A stretch of 59,227 bases of DNA, from contig PKDW01000100.1 of the NCBI GenBank assembly GCA_002863145.1, forward strand, positions 1-59,227, written 5' to 3'. The notes under the pieces were generated by a model. It did not search any database. It had not been told where the DNA came from and was given only the letters and a program-made list of their open reading frames with translations. Shown one piece after another: positions 44,985 through 53,472 of this stretch (position 1 is its first letter; each line of letters opens with the position of its first letter). Origin of the DNA: Flavobacteriales bacterium (lineage in GTDB: Bacteria > Bacteroidota > Bacteroidia > Flavobacteriales_D > Sanyastnellaceae). The position numbers and the translations under genes are program-made.

Positions 44985-46538
44985 TCAATCGGGGGTGATT
45001 TCCTCCCCAAGCGCGTTGTGGATGTGATACTCAAGGATCCCTAAGTTCGAATTGGACTCGATGTCGAGCTTGATGTCCAAGGACTTCTGCCACTGCCGAC
45101 GAATGGACTTCCACCAGCCCTGCATCAAGTAAGCTTCCAACATGGGGTGCACCATCAGCGTCATGCGCTTTCGGTTTTCCCCTTCCGCAAGGTATTTCAA
45201 GGCGGACTCGATGCGCTCGGGGATGAGAATGCTCGCCTCCACCTTGCCCGTTCCGTTGCACGCCGGACAAACATCTTGCGTCACCACTTCCGCCACGTCC
45301 CGAACGCGTTGTCGCGTCATTTCCATCACCCCAAAACGACTTGGCGTCGAAATGTTGTGCTTGGCCTTGTCCCGCTTCATGGCGGCGCGCATGGCATCCG
45401 TGAGCTGCTTGTTGTGTTCCCGCTTGGCCATGTCGATGAAGTCGATGGCGATGATGCCACCTATGTCCCTCAAACGAAGCAGCCGCGCGATTTCCTCTAC
45501 GACGTCGAGGTTGGTGATGAGGGCGTTTTCCTCTTGGGTTGAAGCGCCTTTTTTGCGTCCGCCGCTGTTCACGTCGATGACGTGCATGGCTTCCGTTTGC
45601 TCCAGGACCAAGTAGGAACCGCTCCGCAAATTCACCTGGCGTCCAAAGGCCGCCTTGATTTGGCGGTGAATGGACATGTTGTTGAACAGGTCTTTCGCCC
45701 GACTCACCTTGACCATGCTTTCGTCTCCGCTGCCGCTGCCGACCAAAAATTCCTTGACCTCATCTGCGACCCGAGGGTCGTTGACGTGGATGGTTTTGCA
45801 ATCGGGCGTCATCACGTCTCGCATCACCACGCTCACCTTGTTCACCTCCCCAAGCACGCGCTTGCCTGGTTTGGCGTTTTTCAAGTTGTCGTAGAGCTTC
45901 TTCCACCGCGACACGAGGTCTTGGAGGTCGCTGTGCAAATCGGCCGAGCCTTTGTTTTCCGCCACGGTCCGGACGATGATGCCGAAGCCAGGAGGCTGAA
46001 TGCTTTGCATGAGCCGTTTGAGGCGGTTGCGTTCCTTCTCCCCTTTGATGCGCGAAGACAAACTCACCTTGTCGCTGAAGGGCACCAGCACCAAATAACG
46101 CCCCGGCAGACTGACCTCGGCGGTCAATCGGGGGCCCTTGGTGCTGATGGGTTCCTTGGCGACTTGGACCAACACGAGCTGCGATGCGGACACGTAGTCC
46201 TTCATCTTGCCCTTTCGGTCGATGTCCGCTTCCCGCTTGAACTGACTGATGTCGGATGTCGGCTGCTTGCCAGACATCACGCGTTTTACCCAGATTTGCT
46301 GCGTTTTGAATTGTGGTCCCAGGTCGGAATGGTGAAGGAATGCGTCCTTCCCATGACCCACATCCACAAAGCCTGCATTCAAATTGGGCATGACTTTTCT
46401 GACGCGGCCGACATAAATGTCGCCCACGGCGTATTGCACGTCTCCCCGATCACGGTGGAGCTCAACGAGCTGTCCGTTCTCGAGAAGGGCAATGTCAACG
46501 CCCGCAGACGTCGAATTGATGACGAGTTCGGCGTCCAT
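44985..46538 (-). CDS. rng: Ribonuclease G/E family endoribonuclease
   Basis: This 517-residue RNase E/G catalytic core has no long C-terminal scaffold. An S1 domain fills about 35-120 (VGDIYVGRVRKVMPNLNAGF). The DNase-I-like subdomain has the metal acids in MHVIDVNSGGRKKG and IIAIDFIDM. The zinc link is CPACNGTGK. It processes rRNA and mRNA 5' ends. The ATG at 46538 is taken over the GTG one codon before. A 29-codon protein, a TPR protein and HU lie upstream on the same strand. Confidence 0.95.
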   Translation of the reverse strand: MDAELVINSTSAGVDIALLENGQLVELHRDRGDVQYAVGDIYVGRVRKVMPNLNAGFVDVGHGKDAFLHHSDLGPQFKTQQIWVKRVMSGKQPTSDISQFKREADIDRKGKMKDYVSASQLVLVQVAKEPISTKGPRLTAEVSLPGRYLVLVPFSDKVSLSSRIKGEKERNRLKRLMQSIQPPGFGIIVRTVAENKGSADLHSDLQDLVSRWKKLYDNLKNAKPGKRVLGEVNKVSVVMRDVMTPDCKTIHVNDPRVADEVKEFLVGSGSGDESMVKVSRAKDLFNNMSIHRQIKAAFGRQVNLRSGSYLVLEQTEAMHVIDVNSGGRKKGASTQEENALITNLDVVEEIARLLRLRDIGGIIAIDFIDMAKREHNKQLTDAMRAAMKRDKAKHNISTPSRFGVMEMTRQRVRDVAEVVTQDVCPACNGTGKVEASILIPERIESALKYLAEGENRKRMTLMVHPMLEAYLMQGWWKSIRRQWQKSLDIKLDIESNSNLGILEYHIHNALGEEITPD

Positions 46539-46590
46539 CACATGAAGTCTCGCAGGGTGAGGATGTCAACACACCCTCACGCCGAGATCA

Positions 46591-46680
46591 TCACTTCTTC
46601 TTGTGACGGTTCTTACGAAGACGCTTCTTACGCTTGTGCGTGGCCATCTTATGACGCTTGCGCTTTTTTCCGCTTGGCAT
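46591..46680 (-). CDS. AURKAIP1/COX24-type small basic ribosome-associated protein
   Basis: A 29-codon gene: MPSGKKRKRHKMATHKRKKR, then LRKNRHKKK. It is extremely basic, with a dense Lys/Arg/His pattern and no acidic residue. It matches the AURKAIP1/COX24 C-terminal motif (PF08213) found as tiny proteins in Bacteroidota. I recall a similar small protein being seen in a Flavobacterium ribosome structure, but I could not check that here. The frame is intact from ATG 46680 to TGA 46591. It sits between the TPR and RNase G genes, so it is likely co-expressed with them. Gene callers often miss it because of length. Confidence 0.85.
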   Translation of the reverse strand: MPSGKKRKRHKMATHKRKKRLRKNRHKKK

Positions 46681-46691
46681 GATAGTAGGGT

Positions 46692-47303
46692 TTAAATGCC
46701 TGAACCCGACAAGTCGGATTCAAGCCGTTCGATGATGCCCTCCACGCTCTTCGTCACCGCAGTGTCGGGCGAGAGTGGAAGGTAAGATTTGTATTCTGTC
46801 AGTGCTTGGTCCGCTTTGCCCATCGCCTCAAGGCAGCGGGCTTTGAAAAAGCGACCGTTCACATACATTTCGTCTGCTGAGATGCAAAGGTCAAAGCCCT
46901 GCACCGCGTCCTCAAGGTAGCCCTCTTCCATGTCGAGCATGGCGCGTTCCCAGTACGCCTCCACGCGGTCGGGTTGGGCGTCGATGACTTGGTCAAAACG
47001 CTCACGCGCCTTGTCCAACTGTCCACTCTGAACGCTGAAGCGACCGAGCCACATGACCGCGTCCAAATTGGGCGGCATCTCGTCGGCCAGGGCGCGCAAC
47101 GCGAGGATCCCCTCCATGGGGTTCTCGCCGCTCACTTTGGCCACCGCGATGTCCACGGGGTCGGTGCCGATGTCTTCAAGGGCCACCCCCTCCGTCACGG
47201 GAGGCTTGGGGGCAGAAGCGGGTGTGCGCGGCATCCACAGTACGCCTGCAACGAGCGCAGAAGCGCCCGCCACTAAGACCCATGTGGATTTCGACACAGC
47301 CAT
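46692..47303 (-). CDS. Membrane-anchored TPR protein
   Basis: This 203-residue protein has an N-terminal membrane anchor (WVLVAGASALVAGVLWM) and three tetratricopeptide-like helix pairs (about 70-185: VMWLGRFSVQSGQLDKARER, VEAYWERAMLDMEEGYLEDA). It is probably an inner-membrane scaffold protein. No enzymatic motif is seen. It lies 4 bases downstream of HU and 11 bases upstream of the 29-codon gene, so the HU-TPR-small protein-rng block is one transcription unit. Confidence 0.85.
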   Translation of the reverse strand: MAVSKSTWVLVAGASALVAGVLWMPRTPASAPKPPVTEGVALEDIGTDPVDIAVAKVSGENPMEGILALRALADEMPPNLDAVMWLGRFSVQSGQLDKARERFDQVIDAQPDRVEAYWERAMLDMEEGYLEDAVQGFDLCISADEMYVNGRFFKARCLEAMGKADQALTEYKSYLPLSPDTAVTKSVEGIIERLESDLSGSGI

Positions 47304-47307
47304 GTTC

Positions 47308-47598
47308 TTACTTGACCTTCACGTTTACTTTCACATTCTCCACAAAGTCCTTGCTGGGCTTGAATGAGGGAATGTTGTGGGCTGGAATCTGAATGGGCTT
47401 CTTGGCCAAAATGTTGCGGCCCGTTTTGGCTGCGCGCGTTTTGACAACAAAGCTGCCGAAACCGCGCAAGTACACATTTTCTCCGTTTTCCAAGTTGTTG
47501 CGGACCGCGCGCATAAACGCTTCCACAGTGACTTGAACGTCTCCTTTTTCCATTCCGGTTTGTTCCGAAATTTGGCTTACGATGTCCGCCTTGGTCAT
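47308..47598 (-). CDS. HU/IHF-family nucleoid protein
   Basis: This 96-residue histone-like protein opens MTKADIVSQISEQTGMEKGD. The beta-arm region is YLRGFGSFVVKTRAAKTGRN, with the proline-tipped loop KKPIQIPAHNIPSFKPSKDF. It bends DNA and packages the nucleoid. Longer frames extend over the mutY promoter; ATG 47598 fits the family's exact N-terminus. A -7 box TATTTTTG lies 68 bases upstream. Confidence 0.94.
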   Translation of the reverse strand: MTKADIVSQISEQTGMEKGDVQVTVEAFMRAVRNNLENGENVYLRGFGSFVVKTRAAKTGRNILAKKPIQIPAHNIPSFKPSKDFVENVKVNVKVK

Positions 47599-47654
47599 GG
47601 TCTGAGAGGATTTCTTGTAGGTAGTGGTTCGAAATTCAACGTCCTGTGAGGGCG

Positions 47655-47688
47655 TTTTGAGGGGTGCAAAAATACGCGCATACCTTTG
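47655..47688. promoter_or_regulatory. Overlapping divergent promoters of HU and mutY
   Basis: Plus strand (mutY): TTTTG at 47655-47659, 21 bases, TACCTTTG at 47681-47688, 8 bases before the mutY ATG. Minus strand (HU): TATTTTTG at 47667-47674. The HU box lies inside the mutY spacer, so the two polymerases would compete. Confidence 0.55.
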
Positions 47689-47696
47689 AAAACGAA

Positions 47697-48773
47697 ATGA
47701 ATGACCCAGGTTTTCTGCAAAAAAAGACAGACCAAAAACGCGCACACGCTGCCCAAAAAGCGTTGAAGGCTTGGTATTTGCAGCATGCCCGCGCCCTTCC
47801 GTGGCGCGAAATGCCCTCCCTGTACGGCACATGGCTGAGCGAAATCATGCTGCAACAGACCCGCGTCGAAACTGGCATTCCGAAATGGCATGCCTTTCGG
47901 GACCGCTTTCCGGACGTTCACACTTTGGCCGTGGCCTCCGAAGAAGAGGTGATGAAATCGTGGGAAGGTCTAGGGTATTACCGACGCGCCCGGCTGCTTC
48001 ACAAAGCGGCCAAGGCCATTCACGAAGCAGGCGCGTTTCCCGACTCGCATGCCGGATGGCTCGCACTCCCCGGCATCGGCCCCTACACCGCCGCCGCCAT
48101 TGCCTCCATTGGCCTTGGCGAGGCTGTGGCCGCCGTGGACGGCAACGTCCAGCGCGTCCTTTCTCGCTGGGCCAGCATTGAAGAGCCTGTCGATGCGAAG
48201 CCCGGGGCGGCGCACGTCCAAGCCGTCGCCGATGCATGGCTTGACACCCAAAACCCAGGCGACCACAACCAAGCCGTCATGGAACTCGGTGCGCTCGTCT
48301 GCGCCCCCCGAAACCCGTCATGCGAGAAATGCCCCCTCTCGGACACGTGCCACGCTGCCGGCGACCCCGCGATGTGGAGACGCCTGCCCGTCAAAACGCC
48401 CAAGAAGAAACCTCAAGCCTGGGACTTGACGTGGCATGTGGTCACCTGCCGCGACCATGTTGCGGTGGTGCAGCGGCCGGAAACAGGGGTTTGGGCCACC
48501 ATGTGGTGCTTCCCTGAAATCCCACCACCTGCCAACTTCGCCAAGGTGGGGAACTTGTGTGAACCGGTCACCCACATCCTCACCCACAAACGCATCACGG
48601 CCACATTCACGCTCTGGCAAGCGCCCGACCCTGACGCACTCGAAGCCTTTGCCCGAAAGCACGGCGGGGGATTGGTGACGTGGCCTGAATTCGAAGCACG
48701 TGCGAGGCCTCGGTTGTTGACCAAAGTGTGGGATGTCTTGTTGCGAGCCCATGCCCTCGGGGAAGTGGAGTGA
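47697..48773 (+). CDS. mutY: A/G-specific adenine glycosylase
   Basis: This 358-residue enzyme removes adenine opposite 8-oxoguanine. The helix-hairpin-helix LPGIGPYTAAAIASIGLG and VDGNVQRVLSRW (catalytic Asp) are present. SEIMLQQTRVETGIPKW holds the catalytic Glu. The iron-sulfur cluster is CAPRNPSCEKCPLSDTC, the C-x6-C-x2-C-x5-C pattern. The C-terminal NUDIX-like domain reads GVWATMWCFPEIPP. ATG 47697 follows the promoter box; a longer frame from 47664 would start inside it. ssb and gldE follow. Confidence 0.96.
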   Translation: MNDPGFLQKKTDQKRAHAAQKALKAWYLQHARALPWREMPSLYGTWLSEIMLQQTRVETGIPKWHAFRDRFPDVHTLAVASEEEVMKSWEGLGYYRRARLLHKAAKAIHEAGAFPDSHAGWLALPGIGPYTAAAIASIGLGEAVAAVDGNVQRVLSRWASIEEPVDAKPGAAHVQAVADAWLDTQNPGDHNQAVMELGALVCAPRNPSCEKCPLSDTCHAAGDPAMWRRLPVKTPKKKPQAWDLTWHVVTCRDHVAVVQRPETGVWATMWCFPEIPPPANFAKVGNLCEPVTHILTHKRITATFTLWQAPDPDALEAFARKHGGGLVTWPEFEARARPRLLTKVWDVLLRAHALGEVE

Positions 48774-48779
48774 GTGCTG

Positions 48780-48787
48780 TACCTTCG
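48780..48787 (+). promoter_or_regulatory. Promoter -7 variant (TACCTTCG) of ssb, leaderless layout
   Basis: TACCTTCG ends 4 bases before the ssb ATG at 48792, the tightest leaderless spacing along with the lipoprotein at 18590. Upstream TTG is not at -33. Confidence 0.5.
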
Positions 48788-48791
48788 AGGC

Positions 48792-49289
48792 ATGGCAGGC
48801 ATCAACAAAGTCATCCTCGTAGGCAACTTGGGTCAGAACCCAGAACTGCGCTACACCCCCAACGGAATCGCCGTGTGCACCCTGCGCATCGCCACGTCTG
48901 AATCGTACACCGACCGGGCGTCTGGGGAGCGCATCACCAACACCGAATGGCACAACGTGGTGCTCTGGCGCGGACTTGCAGAGACCGCAGGCAAGTACCT
49001 GAAGACAGGATCGCAGTGCTACATCGAAGGCAAGCTGAAGACCCGCCAGTGGCAAGACCAACAGGGTCAAAACCGGTATACCACAGAGGTGGTCGCCGAC
49101 GTGATGCAATTGTTGGGACCCGCCCCTGGTCGTGACAACAGCCAAGGCGCTCCCGCCGCGCAAGCCGCCCAGACGGCGGCCCAACCGGCAGCTCAGCCCG
49201 CGGCCCAACCGGCAGCCCAGCCCGAAGCCCAACCCGCCACCAAACCCGCCACCCAACCTTCTGGAGACGCGGACGATCTCCCGTTCTAA
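48792..49289 (+). CDS. ssb: Single-stranded DNA-binding protein
   Basis: This 165-residue OB-fold protein protects ssDNA. The opening [20 protein letters not shown] and [21 protein letters not shown] are canonical. The tail is Gln/Ala/Pro-rich and includes a tandem 24-bp repeat (49177-49224). It ends in the acidic protein-docking tip DADDLPF. ATG 48792 is six codons inside the longer frame and immediately follows the -7 box. It sits between mutY and gldE, a common order in gliding Bacteroidota. Confidence 0.97.
   Translation: MAGINKVILVGNLGQNPELRYTPNGIAVCTLRIATSESYTDRASGERITNTEWHNVVLWRGLAETAGKYLKTGSQCYIEGKLKTRQWQDQQGQNRYTTEVVADVMQLLGPAPGRDNSQGAPAAQAAQTAAQPAAQPAAQPAAQPEAQPATKPATQPSGDADDLPF
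49177..49224. repeat. Tandem 24-bp repeat in the ssb tail
   Basis: Two adjacent 24-bp copies (49177-49200 and 49201-49224) differ at one base. Each encodes eight Ala/Gln/Pro residues of the flexible linker. It keeps the frame, so copy-number change would alter linker length without breaking ssb. Confidence 0.8.
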
Positions 49290-49329
49290 CCGATTTGTTC
49301 CCCGCGTGACGCCTGAGGCTACGTCCTTG

Positions 49330-50643
49330 ATGGACCATTGGATAAGTTTGGCCGTGGTGGCCGTGCTTTTGGTGATTTCTGCCCTGGTGTCGGGTTCAGA
49401 GGTGGCGTTTTTCAGTTTGTCTCCCCAAACGCTCAGCGACCTCGAAGAGGAAGAATCTTCCCGCGCGCAGCGCATTCTCGACCTCATGCGAACCCCCAAC
49501 ACCACAGAGGGGCCACGAAACCTGCTGGGGACCATTCTGGTGGTCAACAACCTCGTGAACATCTCCATCGTGCTTATCGCCACGGTGGTTGCGGAAGATC
49601 TGTTCCCAAGCGACACCTTGCCGCCTTGGCTCAACACGCTCACCCATGTGGTAGGCGTCACCTTCTTGTTGGTGCTCTTCGGCGAAGTCATTCCCAAGAT
49701 TTATGCGACCTCGTTTGGGGTGCAGCTGGCCAAATTCACCGCAGCGCCCTTGAGTGTCCTCCAAGGAATGTTGCGGCCCGCCTGGCTGCCGCTGGTACGT
49801 ATGGCGCGCTGGATGGACGACAAGCTCGAGCCACCCACCCGGGAAGTGAGTGTGGAAGATCTCGAACAAGCCTTGGAATTGACCGACAACGCCGGGCGCT
49901 CCGAAGACGAGCAACGCATTCTGGAGGGCATTGTGAACTTTGGGTCCAAGGACGCCAAGCAGGTGATGACCCCGCGGATGGACATCAGCACCTTTTCCAA
50001 AGAGGACACCTGGACACACGTTCGGGCGACCATTGTGGCTTCCGGCTTCAGCCGCATTCCCGTCCACGAAGGCTCGGCAGACCAGATCGTGGGCATCCTC
50101 CATGTGAAAGATTTGCTGCCCACCCTTCACCAAGACGACCTCGATTGGACCTCTGTACTGCGTTCCCCGATGTACATTCCTGAGGGCAAAAAAATCGACG
50201 ATCTTCTTCGCGAATTTCAGGCCAAAAAGGTCCACATGGCCATCGTGGTGGACGAGTACGGCGGGACCAGTGGCCTCGTCACGCTCGAAGATGTGCTGGA
50301 GGAAATCGTGGGCGAGATCGCGGACGAATTCGACGAGGAAGAGGTGATGCATTCGGTGTTGGACGAACAGACCTTCTTGTTTGAGGCCAAGACGCCCTTG
50401 CTGGACGTGTACCGCATTTTGGGCTTGGAAGAGGACAAATGGGAGGCGGCCAAAGGTGAAAGCGACACCCTTGGCGGATTCATGGTCGAACAATCTGGGC
50501 GGCTGTTGCGCAAAGGAGAATCCGTCGAATTTGAAAGGGTCCGGCTCATTGTGGATGCAGGAGATGCCCGGCGCATTCACCGTGTGAAAATCGAGTTGCC
50601 CGCCCTGAGGAAGGGGGTGAACACCCCGAAGAGACATGAGTGA
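49330..50643 (+). CDS. gldE: Gliding motility protein GldE (CNNM/CorC family)
   Basis: This 437-residue inner-membrane protein has an N-terminal DUF21 transmembrane domain (about 1-190, ISALVSGSEVAFFSLSPQTL), paired CBS domains (about 210-340, VMTPRMDISTFSKED) and a C-terminal CorC_HlyC domain (GESDTLGGFMVEQ). GldE is paired with GldD in Flavobacterium gliding and T9SS loci and is thought to act with it. A paralog of the same family lies at 55756-57042. Its stop overlaps gldD by 8 bases. Confidence 0.9.
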   Translation: MDHWISLAVVAVLLVISALVSGSEVAFFSLSPQTLSDLEEEESSRAQRILDLMRTPNTTEGPRNLLGTILVVNNLVNISIVLIATVVAEDLFPSDTLPPWLNTLTHVVGVTFLLVLFGEVIPKIYATSFGVQLAKFTAAPLSVLQGMLRPAWLPLVRMARWMDDKLEPPTREVSVEDLEQALELTDNAGRSEDEQRILEGIVNFGSKDAKQVMTPRMDISTFSKEDTWTHVRATIVASGFSRIPVHEGSADQIVGILHVKDLLPTLHQDDLDWTSVLRSPMYIPEGKKIDDLLREFQAKKVHMAIVVDEYGGTSGLVTLEDVLEEIVGEIADEFDEEEVMHSVLDEQTFLFEAKTPLLDVYRILGLEEDKWEAAKGESDTLGGFMVEQSGRLLRKGESVEFERVRLIVDAGDARRIHRVKIELPALRKGVNTPKRHE

Positions 50644-51247
50644 CGCACGCTTGTCCCTCAGCAGCCTGCCTTTGTGGACATGGCTTGTCGGACTTGTCCT
50701 GCTCGCAGGCGCCGTGGGCTGGTGGATTCAACCCGAAAATCCGGGCGTCCCCAAGCCTCTTGGACAGGTTCGGATCACGCTGCCGGACACGGCTTCCACA
50801 GTGTATTCCAGCCCGTGCGCGACGTCGTTTCGGGTTCCCAACCACGCCAAAATCGAACGGCAGGCCACCCGCCCTGGAGAGGTGGGGTGCTGGTACAACG
50901 TGTCCTTCCCGCGGTTCAACGCCCGGCTTCACTGCACCGAAATGCCCGTTGACGGACGTCTCTCGGCGTTGATGAGCGACGCCCAATCCATGGTGTTTGG
51001 GCACGAAGTGGCGGCCTCGGGCATCCGGCGACATGCCCTCGATGTGCCGGGCAAGTCGGGCATATTGTACATGCTCGAAGGCCCTGTGGCCACGCCCCTG
51101 CAATTCTTTGTCACCGACAGCACCACGCACTTCATGCGGGGGTCACTCTACTTCAACCACGCGCCCAATCCCGACAGCGTGGCCCCAGTCTTGGACCGCA
51201 TGGAGGCCGACGTACGGCGCATCATGGAAACGCTCGTTTGGTCATGA
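50636..51247 (+). CDS. gldD: Gliding motility protein GldD (no lipobox)
   Basis: This 203-residue protein matches GldD in its conserved run VPKPLGQVRITLPD, CWYNVSFPRFNARLHC, QFFVTDSTTHFMRGSLYF and PNPDSVAPVLDRMEAD. GldD is usually a lipoprotein. Here residues 10-32 (LWTWLVGLVLLAGAVGWW) form a hydrophobic segment without a lipobox cysteine, so it is probably anchored by a helix or an uncleaved signal. It overlaps gldE by 8 bases and coaX by ATGA, so gldE-gldD-coaX is one operon. Confidence 0.88.
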   Translation: MSDARLSLSSLPLWTWLVGLVLLAGAVGWWIQPENPGVPKPLGQVRITLPDTASTVYSSPCATSFRVPNHAKIERQATRPGEVGCWYNVSFPRFNARLHCTEMPVDGRLSALMSDAQSMVFGHEVAASGIRRHALDVPGKSGILYMLEGPVATPLQFFVTDSTTHFMRGSLYFNHAPNPDSVAPVLDRMEADVRRIMETLVWS

Positions 51248-52008
51248 AACACTGGATTCTCGAGATCGGCAACACCCGAGTCAAATGGGCTTGCTTTGAC
51301 GCCCAAGCGGAACTCTCAGCCTCTCCTGTCGAGGTGCACAGTGCCCCAGCCTCAGACGCCCGTGCCGCCTCAGCCTGGCGAGATGCGGTCGGCCTTGGGG
51401 ACAAGGTCATGGTGACCGGCAGTGGCCACTTGGATCCATGGGCTTCTGCGTTCCCTGAAGCGTTGATGTTGCGTCCGGGGGACCCCACCCCCTTGCCCAC
51501 AAACGTGACTGCGCCTGAAGGCCTGGGTTTGGACCGGGTGGCGAATGCCTGGGCTGTGCTTTACCATGGCTTTGCCGACGCCACAAATCACAAGGCTTGG
51601 TTGATCGTCGATGTGGGCACATGCATCACCATGGATGTCGTTCACCGAGGCAAGCACCTCGGCGGGAGCATCTCCCCAGGAATCGACATGCGCATGCGGG
51701 CGATGGCCGAGGGGACTGCGCGGTTGCCCCAACCGGAGTGGCGTGACTCACAGCCCCATCTCCTGTCTCAAACGGCCCACATTGGCCGCAACACGGAGGA
51801 AGCGCTGCTGCGCGGCGGTTTGGGCGGTGCCGCGGCGGAAATTGAGGGAACCTATGCGTCTTTGACCCAAGAAATCCCAAACCTGGGCGTGGTCTTGACG
51901 GGAGGAGACGCTCCGCGCTTGGAACTCCGCAGCATCCTCCCGAAATTCGCCGACGCCCATTTGACCCTCAAGGGTTTTCACGGACTCCTCAACCACCTCC
52001 ATGCCTGA
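51244..52008 (+). CDS. coaX: Type III pantothenate kinase
   Basis: This 254-residue enzyme phosphorylates pantothenate, the first step of CoA synthesis. The ASKHA-fold opening LEIGNTRVKWA, the central IVDVGTCITMDVV and GGSISPGIDMRMRAM are the three family motifs. The ATG at 51244 overlaps the gldD stop (ATGA). The stop region overlaps the next gene by 8 bases. CoaX is resistant to CoA feedback in known members and needs a monovalent cation. Confidence 0.96.
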   Translation: MKHWILEIGNTRVKWACFDAQAELSASPVEVHSAPASDARAASAWRDAVGLGDKVMVTGSGHLDPWASAFPEALMLRPGDPTPLPTNVTAPEGLGLDRVANAWAVLYHGFADATNHKAWLIVDVGTCITMDVVHRGKHLGGSISPGIDMRMRAMAEGTARLPQPEWRDSQPHLLSQTAHIGRNTEEALLRGGLGGAAAEIEGTYASLTQEIPNLGVVLTGGDAPRLELRSILPKFADAHLTLKGFHGLLNHLHA

Positions 52009-53428
52009 TTCATCCACCCGAATGCTCATGTTCCTTTGCCGAGGATGGGTCGCGATGTGTCTGGCCCTGCTCACCGGCGGGTTGGCATGGGGACAAGAGA
52101 CCGATTTCAGTCCGTTTGCGCGTTTTGGATTGGGCACTGCCCAAGGCAACCTCACGCCGGCCTTGGCATCCATGGCGGGCATCACCTCCGTGTCCACAAG
52201 CGGTCTCATCGTCAACGCAGACCAACCTGCAGCAGCAGCAGCCCTTTTGAACCCCACCTTCCAAGGGTCCGTTCACACGCAACGCATGGAACTGACAGAG
52301 GGGACGCAAAGCGCCAATGCCATCACCGGGGGACCTGGGAACTTTGGCTTGGTCGTCAAGCAACCGCGCTCCCTAAAAGCCCTTCAATTGGGCTTGACCC
52401 CGATGACGTCCAAATCGTTTGGCGTGAGCCGAACCGTGACCGACACCACCCTCGGCGACATCCAAGAATCGTACGTCGGATCAGGTGGCTTGGCCCGTGC
52501 CTACCTCGGGCTCGCGCACGGCTGGCGCGGACGAACTTGGATTGAGGCCGGAGCAGCTGACAGCGTATTAATCACGGCACGGGGTTTGGACATGGGCTTC
52601 CAGATGGACCACTGGTTTGGCGACGCCATCCAAACCTCCGCTCTGGACATTCAAAACATCACCTTCCGCGACGTCCGGAACGTCGTTTCATCGCGCCACC
52701 GTGCCACGGGCTGGGTGCTGGGCGCCGAAGCCTTCCAAGTCATCCGTGCGAAGTACGATGAGTTCAAACAGTTTCGCGGAAGTTGGACCCTGCGTTTGGG
52801 TGCCACTTGGAGCCCGACCCGCAACCTGAGCACCGCCTTCACCAGGCTGGTTGAATCCACTTTGATTCTGAACGGGGCGGTGCAAGGCATCGACACCTCG
52901 GCTTTCGAGCAAGCCACCCTCACGGGTGGGGTTCCGCAAGCCTGGACGCTTGGCGGTGGACTGCAATGGGACGGTGGCCGAGGCAACCGAGTTGGCATGT
53001 TCTTCGACCACAAGCAACAAGCCTGGGGAGAAGCGAACCAAGACTTGGGCCACTTGATGGATGGCTCCGCACGCTGGGGAGATGCCGTTTCGACCTCGGT
53101 CGGCGTGCTATGGACGCCCGGCCGCAAACCCGGCAAACTCAACCGATCCACCTTCCGTGTGGGATACATGCAAGCGGTGTTGCCTGTCGTGCTTGACGCC
53201 AACGACATGACGTCCCACCCCCTGCAGGAGTGGCGCGTCAGTTTGGGCATGAACACCCCGCTCAAAGGCAGCCGGAGCGCAAGTCAACTGCATCTTGGCA
53301 TGGATGTTGGTCAACGCAGCACAGATTTGACTTCCGTTCATCAAGAATTCAGCCTTCGCGGTCATCTCGGTGTCACCCTGACGCCCTTTGCAAAGAACCT
53401 TTGGCTGACCCCCCGGTTGTACGACTGA
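52001..53428 (+). CDS. Outer-membrane beta-barrel protein of unknown role
   Basis: This 475-residue protein has a signal peptide (MFLCRGWVAMCLALLTGGLAWG), then ARFGLGTAQGNLTPALASMA and many alternating strands ending in LWLTPRLYD. It looks like a FadL-like or PorV-like barrel in shape but lacks their signatures. A similar barrel gene follows coaX in related Bacteroidota genomes. Its position between coaX and a TPR protein, upstream of lptC, suggests an envelope-assembly role, which is inference. It overlaps coaX by 8 bases. Confidence 0.78.
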   Translation: MPDSSTRMLMFLCRGWVAMCLALLTGGLAWGQETDFSPFARFGLGTAQGNLTPALASMAGITSVSTSGLIVNADQPAAAAALLNPTFQGSVHTQRMELTEGTQSANAITGGPGNFGLVVKQPRSLKALQLGLTPMTSKSFGVSRTVTDTTLGDIQESYVGSGGLARAYLGLAHGWRGRTWIEAGAADSVLITARGLDMGFQMDHWFGDAIQTSALDIQNITFRDVRNVVSSRHRATGWVLGAEAFQVIRAKYDEFKQFRGSWTLRLGATWSPTRNLSTAFTRLVESTLILNGAVQGIDTSAFEQATLTGGVPQAWTLGGGLQWDGGRGNRVGMFFDHKQQAWGEANQDLGHLMDGSARWGDAVSTSVGVLWTPGRKPGKLNRSTFRVGYMQAVLPVVLDANDMTSHPLQEWRVSLGMNTPLKGSRSASQLHLGMDVGQRSTDLTSVHQEFSLRGHLGVTLTPFAKNLWLTPRLYD

Positions 53429-53472
53429 AGACGAAGCACAGACAAACCATTGAACCTGAGAAATTTGAACCC

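Noticed and set aside
49132-49329. Upstream extension of gldE through the ssb tail
   Set aside because: It reads a Pro/Arg-rich string antiphase to the SSB repeat; GldE proper starts at the DUF21 helix.
53230-53472. Extension of the TPR gene upstream
   Set aside because: It overlaps the barrel coding region and would place the clear signal peptide internally.
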